A stretch of DNA of 5,283 bases from an uncultured Bacillota bacterium (GTDB lineage Bacteria > Bacillota_I > Bacilli_A > RF39 > UBA660): contig CAMXBB010000109.1 in the NCBI GenBank assembly GCA_947179265.1, positions 1-5,283 on the forward strand, written 5' to 3'. Below, one piece after another: positions 1 to 5,001 of the stretch. The position numbers and the translations under genes were made by a program. How positions within the stretch are numbered: position 1 is the stretch's first letter; each line of letters opens with the position of its first letter. The notes beneath the pieces were generated by a model. It was not told where the DNA came from and ran no database searches. It saw only the letters and a list, made by a program, of their open reading frames with translations.

Positions 1-214
1 GTATATTAATTTTTAGAAAATCAACTACCTTATCCATAGGTAAAACTGATTTTGGTAGAAAATAGTTTTCCTGCTCTAATTGGTCCTTTAATTGCCTTTT
101 TAACTTAAGACAGGTATTTTTACCTGAATTAGTTAATACCATCAAATCCGAGGTAGTGCAATATTGTTTGGATATTATTTCTAATATGGTTTTCGCAGAA
201 TTATTTTTGTACAT
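1..214 (-). CDS. Partial small early protein of the mobile element, probable DNA-binding (excisionase/HTH-like)
   Basis: The minus-strand frame opens with ATG at 214-212 and stays open for 71 codons to the window edge, so the C-terminus is missing. An AGGAGA ribosome binding site at 228-223 sits 8 bases before the ATG. The product begins MYKNNSAKTILEIISKQYCT, and residues 55-70 read LPKSVLPMDKVVDFLK. That ending resembles the 'LP...VP...vieyL' ending of short helix-turn-helix or excisionase-like proteins that I associate with the first early gene opposite the repressor in Gram-positive phages and integrative elements. This is family memory, not a search result. Divergence from an XRE repressor across a 255-bp control region supports an early regulatory or excision role. 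Codons 3-8 are perfectly complementary to the small RNA encoded at 1194-1288, so translation may be under antisense control. I am confident that it is a gene and only moderately confident of its role. Confidence 0.72.
   Translation of the reverse strand, partial: MYKNNSAKTILEIISKQYCTTSDLMVLTNSGKNTCLKLKRQLKDQLEQENYFLPKSVLPMDKVVDFLKINI
190..208. repeat. 19-bp inverted-repeat partner of 1251-1269 (antisense target site)
   Basis: The plus strand here is the exact reverse complement of 1251-1269 over 19 bases, with a mixed-composition core (cgcagaatt). In the early-gene mRNA, read leftwards, it covers codons 3-8, directly after the start codon. The matching small RNA is also read from the minus strand, so the two RNAs would be antisense to each other. 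Confidence 0.85.
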
Positions 215-247
215 TTATTATCTCTCCTTTTTTACTTTTCATATTTC

Positions 248-269
248 TTGTATAAAATACAACATTATC
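248..269 (-). promoter_or_regulatory. Candidate early-gene promoter and operator palindrome
   Basis: The bases at 248-262 form a perfect palindrome, TTGTAT-aaa-ATACAA. On the minus strand GATAAT (269-264) is a plausible -10 box for the early gene, although no good -35 box lies 16-18 bases upstream. Initiation would fall near 257, inside the palindrome, so a bound repressor would block it. The palindrome is seen directly. Its use as an operator is inferred from position and from the dyad sites typical of XRE repressors. Confidence 0.5.
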
Positions 270-310
270 TTTAATTATTAAGTCATTTTATTCGCCTCTT
301 TCTTTGCTGC

Positions 311-339
311 TTGACAATATAAGCAAACAGATATACAAT
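311..339 (+). promoter_or_regulatory. Repressor promoter
   Basis: TTGACA (311-316) and TACAAT (334-339) are separated by exactly 17 bases, a near-consensus sigma-A promoter. Predicted initiation is near 345-346, giving a leader of about 124 bases. The -10 region contains ATACAA (333-338), the same half-site as in the palindrome at 248-262, which would allow the repressor to regulate itself. That autoregulation is inferred. Confidence 0.7.
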
Positions 340-344
340 TATGT

Positions 345-458
345 CGTGAAACAAAATCTACTTCTTTCACATGCCTATGAGAATAGCACAAATAAAAATA
401 AAGAAGTAAATTATTCACAAAAAAAAATTTAAATGAAATAAAACACTTAAGTTTCACG
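345..458 (+). promoter_or_regulatory. Nested inverted repeats in the repressor mRNA leader
   Basis: The outer arms are cgtgaaac (345-352) and gtttcacg (451-458). The inner arms are tacttcttt (359-367) and aaagaagta (400-408). The first outer arm begins at the predicted transcription start, and the second overlaps the first base of the GGAGGG ribosome binding site (458-463). The leader could therefore fold so as to limit ribosome access. The 8-bp arms could instead be paired operators for looping. Both readings are inference; the repeats themselves are exact. Confidence 0.5.
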
Positions 459-469
459 GAGGGAAAAGT

Positions 470-1195
470 ATGATAAATAAAAGAAAAAAAAGAGTCGCGC
501 ATTCAGTTGATGATGCAATAATCAAAGAGAATGTTGCTAACTCTAGCTATAGGGAAGATGAAAAAGTATGGTTGGAAATTTTTGCTAATAGATTAAATGA
601 AGAATTGCAAATCCAAAATATTAGTCAAGAAGATCTTGCGAAGGATATCAATATATCTACAGGTGCTTTATCAAATTATAGAACAGGAAGTAGATTTCCA
701 GATGCTAGAATTTTAGTAGCACTTTCTAAAAAATTAAATGTTAGCTTAGACTATTTATTTGGCATTACTGATTTAAAAAGTACTGATATTGAAGATAAAG
801 TAATTAATGAAAAGACTAGTTTAAATGACGAAAGTATAAAAGTATTAGCTGGTTATACTGAAAGTATTAATTATGATGGTGATAATGAGCTTTATCAGGT
901 ATTTAAAGAAGTTTCAATGGATAGGCTCAAAGCGATTAACTATCTAATTCAAAAAGAAGATACTACTTGGATTTTTTCTGACATAGCTAGTTATTTATGG
1001 CTCAATTATAAACCAGAAAATGAAATACCTGCATTAACTAGTTCTGATAGTAGCACTTTTGAATTAGCTATTGAAAATAGGACCTATAAAAGAGAATTTG
1101 AAACCAAAGATTTAAACAGAATACCTATAATAAAAATTGAGGAAAAACTAATTGAATTAAAATTACAAGAAGATAATAAAAAAGAACAAAAATAA
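470..1195 (+). CDS. XRE-family transcriptional repressor of the mobile element
   Basis: This is a 241-residue protein. GGAGGG (458-463) lies 6 bases before the ATG and fixes the start. Residues 1-37 form a lysine/arginine-rich, probably flexible extension. Residues 38-97 are a Cro/CI-type helix-turn-helix domain (ISQEDLAKDINISTGALSNYRTGSRFPDARIL, then LNVSLDYLFG), the usual five-helix XRE fold. Residues 98-241 match nothing I recognise with certainty and end in a charged helix. I see no LexA/CI-type Ser-Lys self-cleavage domain, so induction probably does not work by RecA-stimulated autocleavage. A promoter of its own, a divergent early gene and a downstream integrase make this the likely lysogeny or quiescence repressor. 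The stop codon lies at the 3' end of the opposing small RNA. There is no clear plus-strand terminator before the integrase, so read-through is possible. The family call is secure and the biological role is inferred. Confidence 0.88.
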   Translation: MINKRKKRVAHSVDDAIIKENVANSSYREDEKVWLEIFANRLNEELQIQNISQEDLAKDINISTGALSNYRTGSRFPDARILVALSKKLNVSLDYLFGITDLKSTDIEDKVINEKTSLNDESIKVLAGYTESINYDGDNELYQVFKEVSMDRLKAINYLIQKEDTTWIFSDIASYLWLNYKPENEIPALTSSDSSTFELAIENRTYKREFETKDLNRIPIIKIEEKLIELKLQEDNKKEQK

Positions 1196-1224
1196 AAAAG
1201 AGCTAGTGCTACCAACACTAACTC
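1194..1224 (-). terminator. Intrinsic terminator of the antisense small RNA
   Basis: Read on the minus strand, GAGTTAGTG and CACTAGCTC form a 9-bp stem with one G-U pair around a 7-base loop (1224-1200), followed by six T residues (1199-1194). On the plus strand the same stem has a C/A mismatch and is not followed by T residues, so its polarity is minus. Confidence 0.75.
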
Positions 1225-1250
1225 AACCGCTATAAAAAGCGTACACAATA

Positions 1251-1277
1251 AAAAATAATTCTGCGAAAAATAATTCT
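1251..1277. repeat. 12-bp direct repeat containing the 19-bp antisense match
   Basis: The sequence aaaaataattct occurs at 1251-1262 and again at 1266-1277, a period of 15 bases. The first copy starts the 19-bp stretch (1251-1269) that is the reverse complement of 190-208. The small RNA therefore offers one full and one partial recognition site for the early-gene message. Confidence 0.8.
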
Positions 1278-1294
1278 TTTTTTTGTGTACCTCG

Positions 1295-1323
1295 ATTATA
1301 GCACTAATTAAAAAATATTGCAA
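1295..1323 (-). promoter_or_regulatory. Promoter of the antisense small RNA
   Basis: On the minus strand TTGCAA (1323-1318) and a perfect TATAAT (1300-1295) are 17 bases apart, with TG at the extended -10 position (TGCTATAAT). The unit points away from the integrase and towards the repressor gene. No gene on this strand lies downstream before the terminator, which is why I assign it to a small RNA. Confidence 0.75.
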
Positions 1324-1341
1324 TTATGGAGGTTATAAATT

Positions 1342-2571
1342 ATGGCAGTATATCAAGAAAAAAATAAAAAGAAATGGACTAAAGATGGTCGTAGTTGGTA
1401 TTTTAGAGTACCATACATTGATCTAACAGGAAAGCGCAAACAACATTGGAGTTGCTTTTACTTAACAAAGAAAGAAGCTCAAGAAGGAGAAAGACAATTT
1501 CTTGCTTCTATAAAAGATAAAACAGATAATACAAATATGAGATTTAAAGACTTGTATTCAGCATTCTATGAACACCAAAAAGAAACAGTAAAAGAAACTA
1601 CCTTTCAAACATATTTAGATAGAGTACCTTTCTTAGAATACTTAGACAATATTAAATTAGTTGACTTTAATATTAATCACTATAATATGTGGAAAAAGGA
1701 AATTAATAGTAAACAAATAGCAACTAGTTATAAGAACGATATTCTGAAATTCTTAAAAGCTATACTAAACTTTGGTACAAAATGGTATAACTTTAATTTT
1801 ACAGCTACCTACAATAAAATGGAAAAATTTACTAATCCAGATGAAATAGAAAAGGAAATGGATTATTATGAATATGATGAATTTAAAACATTTATAAGTT
1901 ATGAAACAGACTTAAAATATATTTGTCTTTTTGAAACTTTATATTATTGTGGTTTAAGAAATGGTGAAATGAGAGGAATAACTTGGGAAGATATAGACTT
2001 TACTAAAAAGACTATCCGTATTAATAAACAGATACCTACTCGTTACACAAGCAAAAACTGGAAGTTTACAAGTCCTAAGACAAAAAGTAGTACAAGAACA
2101 TTACCTTTATGTAATGTACTCTTTGAACATCTTAAATTACTTTATAATGAAGTATCACAATATGAAAACTTTGATAAAAAATGGTTTGTGTTCGGACAAG
2201 CAGAAGTTCCAATAGTAGCAGATAATCCTAGTTATAGACAAGAGGCTATTTGCAAAAAAGCAGGTATCAAGAAAATTAGAATCCATGACTTTAGACACAG
2301 CTGTGCTTCACTTCTAATTAATAATGGAGCTAATGTAACAGTAGTTGCAAAATTCTTAGGTCATACTAAAGTAGAAGAAACACTAAATACATATACTCAC
2401 ATGTTTGAAAGTGCTTTAACATCCGTAATTGATGTCATAAATAATATAGATAAAATTCAAACATCACACTCTACCGAAGTTATAGATACTATCGCTAATT
2501 TATGTAATAGTGGAATATCTATAACTGATATACTTAACCAATTAAAAGTTTTACAAACAGCTCAAAAATAA
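1342..2571 (+). CDS. int: Tyrosine recombinase (site-specific integrase)
   Basis: This 409-residue enzyme would integrate and excise the element by strand exchange through a 3'-phosphotyrosine intermediate. GGAGG (1328-1332) lies 9 bases before the ATG. Residues 1-55 resemble the arm-DNA-binding domain of Gram-positive phage and Tn916-type integrases (SWYFRVPYIDLTGKRKQ). Residues 66-150 are the helical core-binding domain, and 175-355 the catalytic domain. All expected catalytic residues are present: R206 (CGLRNGE), K248 (PKTKSSTR), H315 and R318 (HDFRHS), H341 (LGHT) and nucleophile Y351 (NTYTHM). A tail of about 58 residues follows Y351, longer than the roughly 25 after the tyrosine in Tn916 Int. 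I see no convincing promoter of its own, so expression may depend on read-through from the repressor. Its place at the element end next to chromosomal recG fits its role. Confidence 0.95.
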   Translation: MAVYQEKNKKKWTKDGRSWYFRVPYIDLTGKRKQHWSCFYLTKKEAQEGERQFLASIKDKTDNTNMRFKDLYSAFYEHQKETVKETTFQTYLDRVPFLEYLDNIKLVDFNINHYNMWKKEINSKQIATSYKNDILKFLKAILNFGTKWYNFNFTATYNKMEKFTNPDEIEKEMDYYEYDEFKTFISYETDLKYICLFETLYYCGLRNGEMRGITWEDIDFTKKTIRINKQIPTRYTSKNWKFTSPKTKSSTRTLPLCNVLFEHLKLLYNEVSQYENFDKKWFVFGQAEVPIVADNPSYRQEAICKKAGIKKIRIHDFRHSCASLLINNGANVTVVAKFLGHTKVEETLNTYTHMFESALTSVIDVINNIDKIQTSHSTEVIDTIANLCNSGISITDILNQLKVLQTAQK

Positions 2572-2590
2572 GTGGTGAATAAGTGGTGAA
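2569..2590 (+). repeat. Tandem 11-bp repeats, probable integrase arm-binding sites
   Basis: The sequence taagtggtgaa occurs twice head to tail (2569-2579 and 2580-2590), the first copy including the last bases of the integrase stop codon. Short AAGTGGT-type direct repeats at element ends are the known arm sites bound by the N-terminal domain of Tn916-like integrases. That makes this the element-side arm of the attachment region, with the crossover core expected a little further right. The repeat is seen directly; its function is inferred. Confidence 0.6.
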
Positions 2591-2637
2591 CTGCCATCTT
2601 CAAAAAGTTACATCTTTACAATCCTTTTATTTTAGGC

Positions 2638-2669
2638 AAAAAAATGAGGACACATTAAGTCGTGTCCTC
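2638..2669 (-). terminator. Intrinsic terminator downstream of recG and its trailing small RNA
   Basis: Perfect 8-bp arms gaggacac (2646-2653) and gtgtcctc (2662-2669) enclose an 8-base loop. On the minus strand they are followed by one A and then seven T residues (2644-2638). On the plus strand the bases after the stem are G-rich, so the terminator serves leftward transcripts. Confidence 0.8.
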
Positions 2670-2757
2670 TTCAGGGGGTTTTGGTTGATATACCTTAACA
2701 TTAAGATCGTTAAGGTTATCAGCATGAAAGATTGAAGTGATTTCGTTCTATCATGCT
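2638..2757 (-). ncRNA. Putative structured small RNA of about 120 nt, trailing recG
   Basis: Leftward transcription from the promoter at 2792-2764 would start at A2757, the first base of a stem. Stem 1 pairs AGCATGA (2757-2751) with TCATGCT (2727-2721), continuing past a T/T mismatch by three pairs. Stem 2 pairs about 15 bases (2723-2709 with 2699-2684, one bulge at 2691) around a 9-base loop. A mostly unpaired C-rich stretch, CCAAAACCCCC, follows before the terminator hairpin. Such C-rich stretches in Bacillota small RNAs (RsaE/RoxS type) are known to bind ribosome binding sites; a similar role here is inference. I do not recognise a named family. It could instead be a structured 3' UTR of recG. 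Confidence 0.5.
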
Positions 2758-2763
2758 ACAATA

Positions 2764-2792
2764 AGTGTATACAATTTTTCAAAATTTGTCAA
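2764..2792 (-). promoter_or_regulatory. Promoter for the small RNA downstream of recG
   Basis: On the minus strand a perfect TTGACA (2792-2787) is followed after 17 bases by TACACT (2769-2764), a four-of-six -10 match. It begins 5 bases past the recG stop codon, so the following structured RNA can be made independently of recG. Confidence 0.55.
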
Positions 2793-2797
2793 TGATT

Positions 2798-4786
2798 TTA
2801 ACTATTATTCAATAATTGCTGTTGTATATGATGATAATAACTATAGTTTCTAAAGTTATTTTCGATATTATCATTAAGGAATTCTTGGCTATCTTTTTGG
2901 CATTGTAATAGTATTCGATAATCTCTTCTGATATCTGCTATCTTAAATGCCATATCTCCGCTTTGTCTTATACCAAATAAATCTCCAGTACCTCTTATTT
3001 CAAAGTCTTTCTCTGAGATATAGAATCCATCATTACTTTCTTCTAATACTTTTAGTCGTTCTGTTTCTTTATCAGATATAAGTAAGCACTTAGATTGTAA
3101 TGAGTTTCTTCCAACTCTTCCTCTTAACTGATGAAGTGTTGCAAGCCCAAATCTTTCAGCATTGAATATAACCATCATAGTAGCATTCTTAACATCTACT
3201 CCTACTTCGATTACAGTTGTTGATATCAATACTTCTAACTCTCCATTTTTAAATTTATTCATGATATCTTCTTTATCTTGTTTCTTCATCTTACCATGCA
3301 TTATTCCAAGAGAATGTTTATATTTAAAATTTTGTTTTAACATATCGGCGATTTTACTTATATCATTTAAATCTGTTTCTTCATTCTCTTCAATTAAGGG
3401 AGCTACCACATAAGCTTGATGATTTAAATTTAATTCAGCTTCAATTTCATCCGTTATTTGTTTTATAGATGAAAGACTATACTGCTTTGTTATTATCTCT
3501 TTTCTTCCGGATGGCTTTTGTTTAATCATAGATATATCCATATCGCCATATATCGTTAAAGCATATGTACGAGGTATAGGTGTTGCTGACATATATAATA
3601 CATCTACACACTTACCCTTATTTTGTAATGCTTTCCTTTGATTAACACCAAAACGATGTTGTTCATCAGTTACTACTAATCCAATATTAGCAAATTCAAC
3701 ATTATCTTCTAATATGGCATGAGTACCAATTATGACATCTACTTCATTGTTTTTTAATCTATTAATAATATCTTCTTTGTCTTTCTTTTTTGTAGAACCA
3801 ACTAGAAGTTCTACTCTAACATCTTTAAACAAAGATATAAAGTTCTCATAGTGTTGTACTGCTAATACTTCTGTGGGTGCAAGAATAGCACTTTGATATC
3901 CACATTTAAGATTAAGCATTATTGCAATAAAACTAACTATTGTTTTACCTGAACCTACATCTCCTAGAACTAATCTATTCATTTTTCTTAGATTTCTAAA
4001 ATCACTAACAATATCATCTATAGCACTTCTTTGATCACTAGTTAGTTCAAAAGGTATTGATGATATAACCTCATTTACCATCTCATCAGTTATTTCTTTG
4101 ATTACAAAATCTCCAAATAATTGATTCTTAAATTTCATTAGATTTATTTTGAACATAAATTCAAATAACTCTTCATACTTTAATTTTACTTTAGCATTTT
4201 TTAGCTTTTCTCCACTAGTTGGAAAGTGGATCTCTTTTATAGCATCATATGTAGACATAAGCTCATATCTATCTTGAATATATTCTGGTACTATTTCACT
4301 TACATTATCTTTATTACTTAAGGCATTTAATATAGCTTTAGTTAAAGTCGATGTTTTAAGTCCATTTACCATATGATATACTGGCTCAACTTCAGTCTTA
4401 GTTAATCCATATAATTTGATATCACTACAATTAAATGTATTCTTTAATTTATTATATTTACCTATTAGAGTAACATTTTTACCAATAAATAATTGCTTTG
4501 AAAGGAATGCTCTATTAAATATTACAACGTTGATATTTATATTTGATGTTTCTAAAGAAAAAGATAACCTATTAAAGTTTCTTTTGATATAAGATACCTT
4601 AGGAATAGAAGTTATTATTCCACTAATAACTATTGTATCTTCGTCAGTCGCATCAAGTATATTACTAGGTGAATATATATTATATCTATATGGATAATAT
4701 CTTACTAAATCATCTATTGTTTCAATAGAAATCTTTCCTAAAAGTTCTAATGTTTTAGGACCAATTCCTTTAATTTCCTCAAGCAT
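2798..4786 (-). CDS. recG: ATP-dependent DNA helicase RecG
   Basis: RecG is a monomeric superfamily 2 translocase that regresses stalled replication forks and branch-migrates Holliday junctions and R-loops. The product is 662 residues, near the usual length of about 680. I chose the ATG at 4786-4784 because GGAGG (4799-4795) lies 8 bases upstream; the longer frame from 4825 lacks such a site and would add 13 unusual residues. Residues 1-45 carry a helix-hairpin-helix-like start (IKGIGPKTLELL), and about 50-140 are the wedge/OB fold that splits the fork. Helicase motifs are intact: Q-like FELTSDQ (246-252), Walker A GDVGSGKT (275-282), APTEVLAVQH (303-312), DEQH (374-377), SAT (400-402), STTVIEVGVDV (522-532) and QLRGRVGR (553-560). 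The C-terminal TRG region follows (583-610, EIRGTGDLFGIRQSG). It looks like a host gene rather than part of the mobile element. No strong promoter is evident; TATACT at 4848-4843 is a weak candidate. Confidence 0.97.
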   Translation of the reverse strand: MLEEIKGIGPKTLELLGKISIETIDDLVRYYPYRYNIYSPSNILDATDEDTIVISGIITSIPKVSYIKRNFNRLSFSLETSNININVVIFNRAFLSKQLFIGKNVTLIGKYNKLKNTFNCSDIKLYGLTKTEVEPVYHMVNGLKTSTLTKAILNALSNKDNVSEIVPEYIQDRYELMSTYDAIKEIHFPTSGEKLKNAKVKLKYEELFEFMFKINLMKFKNQLFGDFVIKEITDEMVNEVISSIPFELTSDQRSAIDDIVSDFRNLRKMNRLVLGDVGSGKTIVSFIAIMLNLKCGYQSAILAPTEVLAVQHYENFISLFKDVRVELLVGSTKKKDKEDIINRLKNNEVDVIIGTHAILEDNVEFANIGLVVTDEQHRFGVNQRKALQNKGKCVDVLYMSATPIPRTYALTIYGDMDISMIKQKPSGRKEIITKQYSLSSIKQITDEIEAELNLNHQAYVVAPLIEENEETDLNDISKIADMLKQNFKYKHSLGIMHGKMKKQDKEDIMNKFKNGELEVLISTTVIEVGVDVKNATMMVIFNAERFGLATLHQLRGRVGRNSLQSKCLLISDKETERLKVLEESNDGFYISEKDFEIRGTGDLFGIRQSGDMAFKIADIRRDYRILLQCQKDSQEFLNDNIENNFRNYSYYHHIQQQLLNNS

Positions 4787-4818
4787 TTTAAATACCTCCA
4801 ATTTTTTGAAAAAAAGTG

Positions 4819-4847
4819 TTGACAAATTAACCCTTTTCGGTTAGTAT
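4819..4847 (+). promoter_or_regulatory. Promoter of the small RNA divergent from recG
   Basis: A perfect TTGACA (4819-4824) and TAGTAT (4842-4847, four of six matches) are separated by 17 bases. The predicted start near 4855 coincides with the first base of a perfect 8-bp stem. It points away from recG, and the only unit downstream before a strong terminator is about 96 bases long. Confidence 0.6.
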
Positions 4848-4854
4848 ATGTAGT

Positions 4855-4950
4855 ACCAATTCACTTACAGGCGAATTGGTGCTAGTATCACACTAGCCAA
4901 CCCCTTTTTATTCTTTGAAGCTGTTCTCAGGGGGACAGCTTCGTTTTTTT
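4855..4950 (+). ncRNA. Putative structured small RNA of about 96 nt, divergent from recG
   Basis: The unit lies between a promoter (4819-4847) and an intrinsic terminator. It contains hairpin ACCAATTC/GAATTGGT (4855-4862 with 4873-4880), hairpin GCTAGT/ACTAGC (4881-4886 with 4892-4897), a C-rich linker CCAACCCCTTTTT, and the terminator hairpin with loop TCTCAGGGGG. The loop bases AGGGG (4929-4933) can pair with CCCCT (4901-4905), giving a pseudoknot, or with the C-rich stretch of the other recG-flanking small RNA. I do not recognise a family. A cis-acting leader is unlikely because no plus-strand gene follows. On the minus strand this region would be the 5' leader of recG, so an antisense effect on recG is possible. 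Confidence 0.55.
4917..4950 (+). terminator. Intrinsic terminator of the small RNA upstream of recG
   Basis: Perfect 8-bp arms GAAGCTGT (4917-4924) and ACAGCTTC (4935-4942) enclose a 10-base loop and are followed by G and seven T residues (4944-4950). On the minus strand the following bases are A-rich, so polarity is plus. Confidence 0.85.
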
Positions 4951-4971
4951 ATATAATTATTATAACATTAT

Positions 4972-5001
4972 AAAAGGTAAATAGTCTTCTATTTACCTTT
5001 T
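4972..5001. terminator. Bidirectional terminator between the right-edge gene and recG
   Basis: Perfect 12-bp arms (4972-4983 and 4990-5001, AAAAGGTAAATA and its complement) enclose a 6-base loop. A/T-rich ends serve both directions: the minus-strand gene ending at 5001 stops here, and any plus-strand read-through past 4950 would also end. Confidence 0.8.

Larger units (their letters stand above)
1194..1288 (-). ncRNA. Putative antisense regulatory RNA of about 95 nt (immunity or early-gene control)
   Basis: This minus-strand unit has a promoter (1323-1295), a predicted start at an A (1288) and an intrinsic terminator. It folds plausibly into three parts. The first is a closing stem, ACACAA near the 5' end with UUGUGU (inner part of the 8-bp repeat 1241-1248/1283-1290), around a loop of about 34 nt. 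The second is a 4-bp CGCU/AGCG hairpin (1241-1228), and the third is the terminator hairpin. The large loop carries the complement of 1251-1269, which pairs perfectly over 19 nt with codons 3-8 of the divergent early-gene mRNA. No protein frame is credible here. Functional parallels are phage antisense immunity RNAs (c4 of P1/P7) and the RNAII antitoxin of Fst-type loci, but I see no small toxin gene. The gene structure is well supported; the regulatory role is inferred. Confidence 0.68.

Noticed and set aside
278..502. Minus-strand open frame of 74 codons with a cysteine pair near its C-terminus
   Set aside because: It has no ribosome binding site, overlaps the repressor start, and runs through the repressor promoter and the leader inverted repeats, which explain the sequence better.
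190..1269. Invertible segment bounded by the 19-bp inverted repeats
   Set aside because: Inversion would separate the early gene from its ribosome binding site and start codon and split the small RNA. The repeats show no flanking core/arm structure, and antisense pairing explains their position better.
1084..1323. Minus-strand open frame of 79 codons, hydrophobic and resembling a small membrane toxin
   Set aside because: It overlaps the repressor 3' end, its start lies within the promoter of the small RNA (ATG in the -35 region), and it has no ribosome binding site. The hydrophobicity comes from translating AT-rich antisense DNA.
1194..1323. Complete type I toxin-antitoxin locus of the Fst/RNAII kind
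   Set aside because: The RNA resembles an RNAII-type antitoxin in size and repeats, but no short hydrophobic toxin frame with a ribosome site is present on the plus strand. The early gene is a better-supported target.
2591..2797. tRNA or tmRNA 3' end as attachment site
   Set aside because: No T-arm sequence (GGTTCGAATC-like) or CCA end is present on either strand. The hairpins here match an intrinsic terminator and a small RNA instead.
3162..3413. Plus-strand open frame of 83 codons inside recG
   Set aside because: It is antisense to conserved RecG helicase motifs, which fully account for the sequence.
4787..4825. Longer RecG start adding residues MSTLFFKKLEVFK
   Set aside because: The ATG at 4786 has an ideal GGAGG and begins the conserved IKGIGPKTL motif. 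The longer start has no comparable site and overlaps the divergent promoter.
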